DNA from: Colias croceus
Lineage: Eukaryota > Arthropoda > Insecta > Lepidoptera > Pieridae
Direction of reading: 5' to 3'
Assembly (NCBI RefSeq): GCF_905220415.1
Contig: NC_059556.1
Span: 3,112,501 to 3,176,500 of the forward strand
Length of the DNA stretch: 64,000 nucleotides
The notes below the pieces were generated by a model that made no database searches, was not told the DNA's origin, and saw nothing but the letters and a program-made list of their open reading frames with translations. Numbering within the stretch: position 1 is the stretch's first letter; the number at the start of each line of letters is the position of its first letter. This document shows positions 44,931 to 58,149 of the stretch, in pieces. A program made the translations under genes and the position numbers.

Positions 44931-47785
44931 TATTCAATGCTTGGTTAAAAATTATTCGTCTAATGCCATAATATTAAACTATTTTCAAGATATTATGTTG
45001 TAATTATCTGTCTGTATAGTCAGTATGTATATTGTATACATTATTGGCCGGATCATTTATCACCAAGGATTGAAAAATTGACTCTAATTTACAGTCATCG
45101 TATTTTATTAATTACAGTTGGGCCAAAGTATTAATTATTATTGCTTTTTAATTTAATATTAAAGTCATTTCAACCAAGTTGACCATTTAATGATTCCCAT
45201 TAAATTAGCAATTACATTCCTATAAACCTTTAAATATTACCGTTATGGCGCTATTTTCTCTCAATGCAGTAAATAAGTACTGGCTTACCAAATACAAGCC
45301 TACCTCTATTTAAACAAAATGAATTATACAATTATTATATTATCTAACTACTGTGAAATAATTTATAATCTCTACCTTTTTAGCTACGAAAAATGGCATC
45401 GTTACTTTTTACTACTACATATTTTCATTTTCATTTAGGTCTCTCCTGCCTTGCCTGTGTCCCACTCAATGAATGAATGAATGAATGAATGAATGAATGA
45501 ATGAGAACTTTATTGTACACACCGGTACACACCAAATTACAGACATTACATAAAATAGAATACACATAAATTGCTCAATGATGATTTCAGAACGTTGTTT
45601 TAATTATATTATTAACAAACCGCAAATTAACATTATTATTCTTTAATTTATGAAATTTAAATCAATAGATACTATTCGATTGCTTCTATCAAATCAAGAT
45701 TCCGAAATATTTTAAAGCAAAACATAGCGTGACTCAACCACATTTGATACACAATTTTTAACGTATTAAATAAAAAATGCGTGTATTTTAATGAAGCCAA
45801 TTGATAGTATCAATAAACCGTATTTTAATTGTTTAATGGGCGTAGTAAAATTCTGTAGGCTTTGAGGTATCGCGTGTGAAGGAGTCGTAAATTTAAATAA
45901 AAACATTACAATGGCTTGGTATCATTTAAATGCCTATTTAACATCGCACAAGATGATTCGATTAGGAATGTTCCTCTCGCTTAATAAGATGCTGATTATG
46001 GCTAATACTGGTGTAATTTAGTGAAAATTGTATAAAAAATATTCATTGCATAATTACGTCTGCGTCCGCGTATGTGTATACCTATAACCTATGTCCACAG
46101 AACATATTAAGTATGTTCTGTGTGAAGCTCTTCTGGGTAACATCGAGAGACACCACACAAAAAAATTAGGTAAGTTGTATAAAATTATTTTTGATACTTA
46201 TTGCCATAAGTATCAACGAGCTTGTATCCTTGATTTTTATATAAATATTTTTTACTCTAACTCACTTTACTTTACACATAGACAAACTTATTTTCCTGTA
46301 TATCGCTAAGACCAAAAAGATCGCATCTTCATTCCAAACATTCTTTCCATAATTGAATATCGAAACTTTACCATGTTACTTGATTATAATAAATTCCCAT
46401 ATAATTATATTAATTTATGCGCTATGTCGCTGCAATATATCCATCATCGGGTATTTGATTAATTGATTTGAATTTACAAGCGTATAACATTATTTACGGA
46501 CAAATATTCATAGGCAAATTACGATTTACATACCCTTTAGCATGAATCATAAGATGTCTATGGTATGACCACGCAAACTACTCATACCTATAGATAATTA
46601 ATTGCACTGATATTGTCATTATGCTCACCCATAAATAATCTATGGTTCATAGACAAATCGCCATGACGTCACTAGTAAATATATCTTGTCCATTTGACAT
46701 TTGACTCAACATAATATACAAATATAAATGTTAGCAAAATTATAATCATTAATTTGCAATATTATTAGGATAGGTGATAGGTAGGCTGAAACGGACAGCG
46801 TCTAAGAGTGTCACATTTTCCAAATAAATTGTTCATACATTTATTCGAAAAAATACCTATAGACTTACTACACCTTCGACAAATCATGATTTAGTGAAAA
46901 ATATTTTAAGTTTTGTATTAAGTAAGGTAAAACTAAATGCAGGATGAACTCACGATTTCCAATATTAATAGTTTAAATTAACACATCCCTTAGTTTTAAA
47001 TTTAATCAGGTTTAAACCGCTTCAAGGATAAAAAAATCCCATGCATCGCAAAACATGTGAAATATTGAGTTATCCGAGAGTAACGAAGTCACTCGCATAT
47101 CGTATTAATAATCCTGGCAACATTAAAAATTAAAAAAGTAACCGCATGCACATATTTTCCTGCGGCAACACCATATGAAAAAAAAATAGAAAACGCGCGT
47201 AATGTCGGCGGTATAGCCAGAAGCCATACGATTTAATACATGTTGTTTAACTGGTTACAATAGCCCTAGTAATGCCATGTTCGATAGCTTTATTTTTGTA
47301 GTTTAATATATAATTTCAAAATGGCGATTATTACGCACCGTTATTAAAGCTATAAAAATTGACAGATGATGCAACTAACAGCAAAAGACGTCGTATCAAT
47401 GTAACCTGTTTGATAACATGTTTATGAAGTTATTTCAATCCAAAAGTGGACAAAATATTTATTTTTGGTCGCATATACTCTATATTTCAAAAGATTAATA
47501 AAAGACCGGTTGTAAGTAATAAAAAAAATATAAATGGCGCTAATGGATAAATAAACCATAAATTTAAAAAATATAAGTAGAATGTAGATATACAAAAAAA
47601 ATACATTTATTAAATTGGCTAATTAAACATGTTTTCCACGACTTTCAAAATAAATGACCATATCATTTATCTATTTCTCACAAACACATTGTTATGGCCA
47701 TTTCTTAAAACCAAAAAAGTGATTGCACTTAACCACACCTACACACTAAAACAACACTTATTGATGGCCATACTAAACTTTCCCG
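44931..47785. other. No gene seen
   Basis: AT-rich non-coding DNA; only the (AATG)n tail at 45468-45504 stands out. Confidence 0.5.
45468..45540 (-). mobile_element. Antisense LINE 3' tail with (AATG)n microsatellite
   Basis: About nine AATG units at 45468-45504, then GAACTTTATTGTACACACCG. On the - strand this reads as an AATAAAGTTC signal followed by a CATT tandem, the usual end of insect CR1/Jockey-type LINEs. Only the last part of the element remains. Confidence 0.6.
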
Positions 47786-47787
47786 TA

Positions 47788-47961
47788 ATGGGCCCTCTCC
47801 ACACTGGGCAGCGTTGGACGAGTAGAGGCAATCACGATAGTGAGGGCCTAAATGTCTATGATCGGCCGTCATTGTAGATGTTATGTCCTAATAGCCATAT
47901 TAGCCGCAAACATTGACGATCATTTGCTGGCCCAACAATGCCCACAGTGAAGAGGGCCCAT
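47788..47961. mobile_element. MITE, 174 bp, flanked by TA
   Basis: ATGGGCCCTCTCCACACTGG at the left matches the reverse complement of CCACAGTGAAGAGGGCCCAT at the right. TA occurs on both sides (47786-47787 and 47962-47963). A TA duplication suggests a Tc1/mariner-type helper; that is inference. An 82-codon frame across it is chance. Confidence 0.7.
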
Positions 47962-48523
47962 TAAGCAAATATTTAATATATCGCGCTGTCAAAATGATGG
48001 CCAGCATCCTCAACCAATACTGTATAATCAGACGAGAAGCCTGTCGACCCCGGGGTCACATTCCAACTAAATGACCCTTGGAAAACAATGCATCAACTGT
48101 ATACCGATTTGCAAACTCATTGATCAGTACAGCAAACCAAATACATCATTAACACACACGTAACACAACAATCTCACCTCTATTATTATAACGCTACAGC
48201 TCATATTACCGTGGACATATTATTATTAAAAAAGGAAAAGCTGCAAGTTTGTTATGCCGTTGTGTGTTCTTAGAAGTTATAATAGAAGCTATTTTTGCTG
48301 TGTATTGTTTGACAGTTCACGGCTTTCACCTGTCAGTTCTAAAAAGACAGGTTTAAAGATTAACAGCGTGCTTTATATTTCTAGGTTTATGAGATTATAA
48401 AGTATTGAATGAGATTCTTCTTTACCTTTAAGATACGGAGAATGTTGCTGCTTGGTTTCATGTCGATACTTATTAAAGATTTTTAAGAAAGTAATATATG
48501 AGTATTTATATTACAGAAGAGTA

Positions 48524-48618
48524 TTTAATCCCTCAGCCCCCGGAATCACAGACACAATAGAAAATCTATTGTGTCGTGGTCTCATTGGGCCGCTCGCGCT
48601 CGGTGGTCAATGGGTTAA
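48524..48618. mobile_element. Small palindromic MITE
   Basis: TTTAATCCCTCAGCCCCCGG at the left loosely pairs with CGGTGGTCAATGGGTTAAA at the right. In the core GACACAATAG and CTATTGTGTC (48551-48560 and 48566-48575) form a perfect stem with a 5-nt loop. Confidence 0.5.
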
Positions 48619-48653
48619 AGTAATATTTATAGATGTATTACCTAAGTTTTAAA

Positions 48654-48680
48654 CTTAGATTAAGGAATCCTTAATCTAAG
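48654..48680. repeat. 27-bp palindrome made of the P-like element's terminal sequence
   Basis: CTTAGATTAAGGA, one base, and its exact complement. The same 13 bases are the outermost bases of both ends of the element at 8149-8982. Confidence 0.75.
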
Positions 48681-51600
48681 GTTTAAAGTTACTGACCGAT
48701 TGATTTCTATTCGGGCAAAGTATTTTTAGATCATCTGTTTGTAAATCTTCTGTATAAGTCTTTATTCTAAAGCTACAACAACAAACATTCACAATACCTA
48801 ACAATTAACATTCATTCAACCCAAATAAAGAGAATATGGAAGACAGAAAGGATCAAATGTTTACGTACTTCCATTTAAAAAAAAAACTCTTATTAAGCAC
48901 TAAATTCTATGTATTTATATTCTAAATATCCATGCTATATCGTAACCTACGTCCATTGGATATATATAGCCTGTTATAATGCAATCTAAAAAACACGCAT
49001 GGAATTCCAATTACGCAGTACATATTTGTAGAAAAATAAATCAATCTACGTTATAATTGATCTGTGAAATCACATTGGCTTGTTCGGCGTTATTCCCATA
49101 TACGTAAAGGATCTGTCAAACAGACGGCTGCACGACGCAATGCGATTGTCTTATAAATATTTGAAGCGTTTAGCTGTAAAAAATAATCTTGAACATTTCA
49201 CACAACACGCTTTCAGATACGCTAAACGAAACAGCAGGGAAACACCTAATTTCTAACGGATTGCCCGAGCTATGGAAAGAATAATAACTATAGGGATTGG
49301 TTTGTAGAAACTTTGTCTTTTATACTTTTTTACATTTCAAAGTTACTTATACAACATTTATGATTTAATTAGGTAGATACGTCTTGAGTTAAATAGGATC
49401 AGGGAAGTTAAGTAAATTTCTTAAATTATCATGTAGTTTAAATAGTTGATATGTTTCATCGAGTTGTTTTTGGAACATGCACCTGATTTTGGCTATTATA
49501 CGTATTATTTTTGTTGTCAGAATAAACATAAGACATCATAAAATATTTAAATCATCCACCGATTAAGTGAATTAACATAATAAAGTTATAATTTAATTAT
49601 ATGAGACCGAATCATAACTAACAGCAGATTACATTGAATATTTAATTTGCTTACCTATATATTATTTAGTCTAAAAATTTGTATGGAAAATTTTCTGAAT
49701 TTATTGAAAGCTATTTTCTTCGTCTATAATAGACGAGCAATTCTAGTTAAACAACTTTGTATTGAAAAATATATTAATAACAAATGATACATACAAGTGG
49801 CAATAGAAATCTCATTCGCATCGTGTTATAATTGCCACCTTTTACAGCCATCTAAAAAAGTAGTATACTTATCGTAATATGATTTAAAAATAATTTTATC
49901 GTACCACTCCGCAGCCTGTTTCACGAGGCCCTTATGGAATCAAGCGCTGCAACGCAAAACTAAAGCGCTGTAAATCAAATAAAACATAAAAATGTCCAAT
50001 CTAATACGCTTACGGAACGAGATAGGTGAAAGAACTAAGCGCTTTTTGCGCTGCTTATGCGATTTTGTCGCGACTGTAGTCGTAATTGATTGCGCGTTTG
50101 AAATGGTGTTGGAATTTTTATTCAAGACCTTTCCTGTGATTTCTATTTATTAACTCCTGGCGATAAAGGATTTATAGTACTATCATTTGCGTAATTTTTC
50201 CCGCCACTTGGTGATCATTACCTTTTATGAAAGTAGATCTCTTTATACGTAGTAGGTATGATTACATCAAATTATGAAAATGTAGGGGTTCATTTATGTT
50301 GATGTTGTATGGCCATTTCGACTTTTAACGATAAAAATGGTTTATTCATATAATCAAGCTATCAATCAACAAAAAAATGCTATGCCTATTGCCTTGGTAG
50401 CAATAAATCTAATATAATATTAAAACATAACTCATAACCTAAAAATAAACTTTCGAATGCTCATTCCAATGATGTTCAACATACCAGCTAGTAGAAGCCA
50501 TTATACCACGAGGTATGTAAAGATAAGGCCATTTCCTCACAAATAAATGTTTATTTATGTGCCATGTGGTTCCGTCATACCACACATTCTGTTTAAAAAA
50601 TGTTATCTTACTGCAAATGCTTATGAAATGAAATAAATTCTTGAAACTAACGGCTTATGAATATTTAAAGTATTGTCAAAATGTCTTAATTAATTATTAA
50701 CTAAAAAAAAAGTGTCCGTATATCTAGAATTACTGCATAGGCTGGGCAGAGGGCAGTCTGGGCTTCTAACTCTCAGAAATAACTAGAAGAATTTAATTCA
50801 AAATTGAAAATAGAAAAGTCATTTTTCAAATTTAACTCATATAAATTATAAATAATGTTACCTTTTATATCACTTCATACTTTTATAGCCTTGAAATTAG
50901 CTATTCCAAATTTAGTTGGTAGATAAATAATTCCGTGAAAGAGTCTCGAAGAGTCTCTTACAAATATAACATTCCTGTGTTCTATTGTATTCCACATTCA
51001 ATGTATAAATCCGTTTTGCATAACCAAAATCGACTCCAATTAATGCTACAATAATAATAGGCTGTATTTGAAACCCACGTGTAAGAAGTAATTATGTATA
51101 TGGTTAACACACCCACACACTCGTAAAGGTCACAGGCTACATATTAAAGTTTATCTTACCACTTGACTTAGATAACCCTAGTTACTATTCATATTTTCTT
51201 AGAATTTAGCATAACTATTTGATAGCTCTATTTTATCGCTAAAAGGAATCCTTTATCTGTTAGCGAAATGCTGACTCACTGTTTATATTTGCTTCTACCC
51301 AACTGTGACAGAAGGAGGGTTATGTTTTTGGAGGGTGTATAATACATACCTATTACAAATTTACAATGTATATTTTTTTATATCTGGGTACACTGTTTCA
51401 TGATTTTAGCTTGAATGAAAGAATTCAGTTTCGCATATACGTATTATGACACTGCTATTGGATATAAAAAAAGTTCAAATGACAATTTTTTGATGGCTAA
51501 TAATAATTTTATTAATTCAAACGTAGGTTCCTATTTGACTGTCTGGGTTATTTAATAATATGTACCACTCCGAAACATTTATAGAAATAGAAAGCGTTTT

Positions 51601-54147
51601 ATTTGCCACCATGTAAAAAAATATAAATCTTAGTATATATATAACACACATAACAGAAAAAAAAGGAAGCAATGGAGGCAAAAAGAACTCCCCGTCAGCA
51701 AAGCAGCAACCATTATTTAAAATGTATTACTGCACTGATTTTCAGAGGAGACCACGTGACATTTAAATACATTTTTGGCTAATTGGCCCTACAAACTTGA
51801 TATTCTATAGTACTTTTATACTAGTGTCAATTAAAATTGACACATCCGGAACAACATTTTAATAATTAGTAATTACCTAATAGTTAATTAAGTATGTCTT
51901 TTATTACAGCGCAGTTACAATTAATATGCAATTATAAAGTTACCTGTGTGTATAATAATGAAAAAAAAACTTCATCGCAATAAATCTCGTATTTATACTT
52001 TACTGTCATACGTCAATAATTATCGATAAAAAATTATCGAAGTTTTGTTACATTGAGTTCAAATAAACCTCAAAGTCTTACCTCATATTAGGAAAGTTTG
52101 AACTTTACGTCAACTACATAAAGGTTCACAAAACTTTTTCGTCTGAAAGAAGAAACTTATTTTATCAAACGAAAAATAAACAAGCTTTTCTTTGTTTGTA
52201 AAAGTAAGGAAAATTAAAATAAAAAAATACGATACGCGTGCCACGATCCCGTAAAATTAGATTCAATGTTTCATAATAAAGGAAGCGGAATTTAGATTAA
52301 ATTTAATATGTTATTCTGTTTATCCTTCTCAACCATCACACAATAAATTTACATTATCCTATAAGTACATCATATTTACAATCTCATGCTAAAAACAGCA
52401 AGGAAATGCGTACAAAACCTTTGTTATATCTTAACGCGATTCTGGATTGTCTCCAGATGGTAGTACAAAGAAACACGGTCTCAAATATGCGTATCCGATG
52501 AAAATCTAACAATGTAAAAGCTGTATATTATCTGTGGTAAAAGCGAGAATCACTACATGGAGATCAAAACGCGCGTTCCCACGAATTGTTGCCAACGTAA
52601 AAAAAAAAATAATCAAATCGAATAACGCTTCGGCACGCGATTCGAATTTCAAATCTGGTGATGCGTTATTGTCCTAATTGTTTATTTGAAATTTAAATAA
52701 GGTCTGTGGGTTATTATAAGGTCGGTAAGTTCGCTTATGAATAGATGTCGCGTGCAATATTGTATTTAAACTAATTGTACTTGCTTGTAGTATGTTATTT
52801 TCATGATTTAGATAATTTCAAGTTATGTATTTGTTTTTACAAAGTTAACAGGTCATTGAACTCATTGTATCTCCACGATAGGTGACACATTTTTAATGCA
52901 CTAAATGTCGATATTAATATTTATCACATGATATAAACATGTTTTAAATCCTTTTAAAGTCTCAAAATGCTAAAAGAAATATTTATCAAAACGAATTAAT
53001 TCGCTTCTGAAACGAGCTTCCTATCGGGATCAACACAAAGCATAGATAATTAAGAAACTGTATCAAATTCTTGCATTTATTATAGTAGTTTATCATGAAT
53101 TAATTGCTTTAAACAAATTTCTAATTAACTCACCATTCGACTCTACAGTCTACAGACAGCTACCGGTATTACCAGATTTACTTATCTGTATTTTAGATAA
53201 ATAATAACATATTTATGGTGTAGAACAAAATTATTTATAGGTGATATATAAATTATTATTGTTATCCTAATGATGTTCGTTCTTGTTCATAAATCTGTAA
53301 AAAAATAATGCAACAATGTATTTAAAAATCATATCATATTTTAACAGACAATTTTTTGTAGTTTTACACGTTTGTACCTATAAATAATTTTATTCGTTAC
53401 AGTTAATGAAAGTAAATAATTACAAAATATACGATTTAATTACTTGGTAATTATAAATAATTCTGCTTAATATATTAAAGATAATATGGTACTATATTAT
53501 ACTTGTAGATATCTTAGAAAGGAAGTGATAAAAGAGAAAATTAAATAATTACCTGGAAGGTTTGAGTGAAACAACTCATATTAAATGCATTGATTTATAG
53601 CCAAGTATTTATGGACTGTTAATTGAACTTGAACAGAGGCAGCTTTTCTATAAGAAAGTTGAACTTATTAAATCGATCTAGATTTAATAATTATAAGTGT
53701 TTTTTTAAGGACTGGGCTGGGCTGTAAGGCTGTAACCCTTTGCCTGTGGCTTCTGAACATTCGATTTTCGAATGTATTTTAAACAGATTTTATTCAAAGA
53801 CGTAATTTATTATTAATTTACTACAATAATGTTTTCAGAGAACTTGTAATCATATTAAAATCGAGAAGAATTATATATATTTTTTCGAACACACGAAAAA
53901 TAGAAGAAATAGAAATTATTATGTGTGAAATTTATACATGCTGTCTTCTTAAATTAATATTTTTCTCAGGTAAGTGTTAAACTTTTAATTATCATAATTT
54001 ATAAATCGTAATAAGTTAAAATCGTTTTAATCTTCATTTGTCAATTTGTAAACGGACTTATTAAATACAACAGTGTTGCTGTACCAATATCCACAATGTT
54101 ATAAGGTCAATAGTTATAATATACGATTCACAAATACACAGCTACTG
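48681..54147. other. No gene seen
   Basis: About 5.5 kb of AT-rich DNA with few recognisable repeats and no coding frame with a known domain. Confidence 0.5.
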
Positions 54148-54260
54148 GGGGTCTTCAAGAGGAGAGTGAACAGGTACATTCTAGGGAAGCACGCTCCATC
54201 TTAGGCCACATCTCAGCTTACCATCAGGCGAGATATTATACTCATGAGCAATAATTTCAC
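54148..54260 (+). pseudogene. Last codons and 3' UTR of a truncated LINE
   Basis: GVFKRRVNRYILGKHAPS and a TAG at 54202-54204 read like the very C-terminus of a non-LTR retrotransposon ORF2. Then CACATCTCAGCTTACCATCA, GGCGAGAT as the 3' UTR. The 5' part is absent. Confidence 0.6.
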
Positions 54261-55258
54261 GTTTGTTCTCATTTTTATTAAGGTGTTTTTTTAATAATTC
54301 AACTAACTAAAGACAAGACATTCTGGGCAAACATAACTAGGTAGTTACCTACTAATTCCGAAAACATTGCTCCGTCATCCAGATATTTATTACGGGATGT
54401 TATAAGTCCATGTACCTATTCAAAATCTTATCTAACGCAAGGAAAGAATGTCGTTCGTTAACTTTAATGTATATAAAGTCTAGCAACAACCTGTAGAGAT
54501 ACTTCCTTTGATTTCATACCAGTTTTATAGAAAATAGCAAACTAGTCCGGCCTAGTATTTTAAGTATTGATTTATCGAGGAATTTCTATTTTAGACAAAT
54601 TTATAGTGCTGTTTAATATTTATGGTATCGATATTTGATTTTTACAATAATTAATATGTAATATACCGCCGCATGTACTTTTTTCTGTACATAATCTGTG
54701 TACATGTATAGGTAGTGTATTTTATAAATATGGAACATTTTTTTAATCATTAATAAAGTATTGAAGTGGATTATAGAACCTACGTACTACATTTATATTA
54801 GTTTTTCCGTAAATGCTTGTTAGTACGAAGTACGAACTACCTCCCATTACACAAAACATAATATGAGTTTTGTAAGACTGTTCGTGTTGAAAGATACCTT
54901 AATCGAAACAACAAAAAACAACATTTAACTTTAACAGTTAAAATTTTAGTGTGACATCGTTGTGTGACATGCTATTTTGAATCGAATAAATGTTTAAATA
55001 CGTTTTTTTTTAAATTTAAAATGTTTAAGGAAGAGCCTGTCTGGGAAACAAATAGACAATTCAAAACTTTAATTATATCCGTCGTTCTTAGCCTTTGACC
55101 TTTGCTACGTTATCGTTATCTAGATTATAGATAGGTATAAATTATGAATACTTTCTCCATTGTATACAGTTTACGAAGATTGAACATATACACGTATACT
55201 TATTACAAGGAAGTTCCTTCCGCTTCTTCATTCGTTTTGATAATTGCTTGTATATTAT

Positions 55259-55462
55259 TATACTGGCTGTGCTCAGTGGTTTTACCCGCATATGTCGGCT
55301 CTTGTTGATCTTAGCGTTATAATATATAGCATATAGCCTTCCTCAATAAATAGGCTATCTAACACCGAAATAATTTTTCAAATCGGACCAGTAGTTCCTG
55401 AGATTAGCGCGTTCAAACAAACAAATAACAAACTCTACAGCTTTATAATATTAAGTTTAGAT
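55259..55462 (-). mobile_element. Helitron-like element, family B, decayed ends
   Basis: - strand copy with GAACGCGCTAATCTCAGGAA, CTACTGGTCCGATTTGAAAA and GTAAAACCACTGAGCAC; the CTAG end is changed to CCAG. Confidence 0.75.
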
Positions 55463-56095
55463 TGACACATTTTCCTGCATTGTTTGTTTTCCTGCATATT
55501 AAGTTGTTAAATTAGAAAATAAATTCAAGTATTTATTGCATAATGATAGTACTCGTTTACTTTAATTACAACAGGAAATAAGCCTTGTAAAAAATAAAAC
55601 TTTTTTTCTAATAGCTACTTCCTTTTACTTACGTCATAATATGTGTTGTCGTTATCTTTTAATCGTATTTTAATCATTATTACACAAGAATATACAGGTT
55701 AAAAATTGTTTTAAACAATTTTCTATAAATAAACTCTTGGTAAAGTTAACGCGAAAAAAGCTTTCAGTTTGAGTTTAGTTTGTTTAGACTTAGAAAAGTT
55801 TGATTTTCTAGAAAAAAATGTTGCTTTAAATAGCATGTTTTTAAATATAATTTTAAAAGTACAAAGAATTTCTCCTCATTTTTCCAATAAGCTCATTAAT
55901 CTACTTAATCAACTTACGTCGTTTAAGTAGGTACATTGCCTATTACAATGAAACAATCTGTGATGACTTATTATTTCGTGAAGGTATTCAATTTCTCTAT
56001 TTAAAATTTTATGGTGTTATTAAGTACTTTTTTATAAGCATAATTATCAAAACGTAAAAAATTGATTGTATTTTGAGGTAAATAAAGTTCAGGAT

Positions 56096-56341
56096 ATACA
56101 GGATGTAATCGTTAAGTGTGCACAGGCGATTATTCTTACGGAATAATGGATAAGGAATACGGAAATGGGAGCGTTTCATGTAACATTTTTGGATATTTCT
56201 CGTTTTATTTTAAAAAAGTTATTTTTGTCATTTTAATCATTAGGTATAGTACTTTCAATATCAGTTTAAAGTTTTTTGACATCTTTAATACCTAGTTACG
56301 GAATAATCGCCTGTGCACACTTTACGATTACACCCGGTATA
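56096..56341. mobile_element. MITE with ~40-bp terminal inverted repeats
   Basis: Both ends share TGTAATCGT, AAGTGTGCACAGGCGATTAT, TC; arms 56096-56135 and 56301-56341 with 3-4 differences. No ORF in the core. Confidence 0.78.
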
Positions 56342-56632
56342 TTAAATTCTTTCAATTATTATGAGCAATACAATATGTCCACTTAACTCTCACGAAATAT
56401 TACTTGTAATAACTCAAAACACGGCCATCGTTAACTTTCCAAGACATTTTGTTACTTAGATAAACATCTTTAATACCAGTTCCGAGCTTAAAGCTTCCAG
56501 AACATTTCAAAGCTCACAAAAACTTGGTGCAATAGTGACTTGTCATTGGGAGGTGAAGAATTTGATTCTCCCCAGTTGATATAACCCGTACAAATCAACT
56601 TGAGACCTGAACCGATGAAATTATTTTCAATA

Positions 56633-56798
56633 TCTATACTTAATATTATAAAGCTGAAGTGTTTGTTTGTTTGAACGCGCTAATCTCGGGAACTACTGGT
56701 CCGATTTGAAAAATTATTTTGTTGTTAGATTGCCCGTTTATCGAGGAAGGCTATATATTATCATCACGCTAATACCAACAGGAGCGGAGCACAGCTAG
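56633..56798 (+). mobile_element. Helitron-like element, family B, short
   Basis: TCTATACTTAATATTATAAA start, two GTTT units, GAACGCGCTAATCTCGGGAA, and an end GAGCGGAGCACAGCTAG. The CCGCG block before the end is missing. Confidence 0.78.
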
Positions 56799-56934
56799 TA
56801 ATACTATAGGTACCTTTCCAAAATAAATAAAATAATGGAATGTAATTCAAACTAAGTAAGTACCTACTACCTATCAGGTTACTTTGGGTAGTTAGGTATA
56901 TTTTTAAAGAAAAACGAATAGGTATATTGCCTTA

Positions 56935-57138
56935 CTAGCTTTCCCGTTCCCGTGGGATTTCCGGGAAAAACCCATACTATTTCCCGGGGTAAAAACTAAA
57001 AAGTAGCCTATGTCCTTTCTCGGGTATCAAAATATCTCTATACCAAATTTCATGCAAATTGGTTTAGTAGTTAAGGCGTGATTGAGTAACAGACAGACAG
57101 GCAGAGTTACTTTCGCATTTATAATATTAAAGTATGGA
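56935..57138 (-). mobile_element. Helitron-like element, family A, inverted
   Basis: - strand copy with TCCATACTTTAATATTATAA, CTGT units, TTACTCAATCACGCC, GAAATCCCACGGGAACGGGA and a CTAG end. The G+C-rich hairpin is deleted; CTAG follows the GAACGGGAAAG block directly. Confidence 0.78.
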
Positions 57139-58149
57139 TATCGCATTCCAGCCGAGTGTCAAGTTAACTCGTAGGGTTTATACCCAAATTCCACTGTAAA
57201 TAATGTGGGTAGAAATCAAAAGCAAACCTTAGTCAAAAAGTCAATACTGCGGGCCGACATTTTTAATGTTATCTTTCAATCTATGGACTCAATAGGTTTC
57301 TGCATAGTTTTGTTTGTCTAGTAAGAAAAAATAATCACCCTCTATTTTCAGTATTTTATAAAGTTTCGTTTGCGTACTCTTAAAACATTTATTTTTATAT
57401 ACCTAGGTATAATATTTAAATTTGAAAATTGAGACGAAATTATAAATTTATGTTAATATGTAGGTATTCTAATATAAGCTTTTTCGTATGATAAAGTCCG
57501 GTTTTCAAATTTGATCCTCGTTTATCGTTATTTGTATTGTTTATATATCTCAATCATTGATTTGTGTGGGAATCTAGAAAATGTATTTAAGCTTTCAACT
57601 TGTTTCTATCATTATCGTATATAAAAAGTTACTTGTATACGAACAACTAAGTACCTATAATAAGAAAGAGGCATACAATATACCTACATAAATAATAGTA
57701 TGGTCTAAATATTTAGCTGAAATAAATGAAATAAATCATATCATGAATCATCATTAGAACATATCAACTTAGTTTTAAAATGATTGTGGCAAACAAAACA
57801 TGATAATCAATTTAAACTTAACTACGAACAAACACATGGTTCTCATAACAGTAGCTAAAGCTTACTTATAAACATTATCATTTTTCCTTACTTATCCTTC
57901 GCATACTCATAATTCTGTGGCCTATAACATGCAGCTAGCAATGTCAAACGCAAGTCAAAATATGTTATCACAAGGCTCTATTGAAACTTTTCAACTTATT
58001 AAATGCTCACCTAAGCTCCACACTTTTTCCTCACAGACTTCGCGTAGAAGAAATTATCCCACATTTTCCAAAACACATCACAATCACATCACAAACACAC
58101 ACAAGCCACAGCCTTGTAAATTTGAATCTGCATTCATAATTTAAAATAA
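57139..58149. other. No gene seen
   Basis: AT-rich; nothing recognised. Confidence 0.5.

Noticed and set aside
47629..47877. 82-codon frame
   Set aside because: Runs into a MITE at 47788; no domain.
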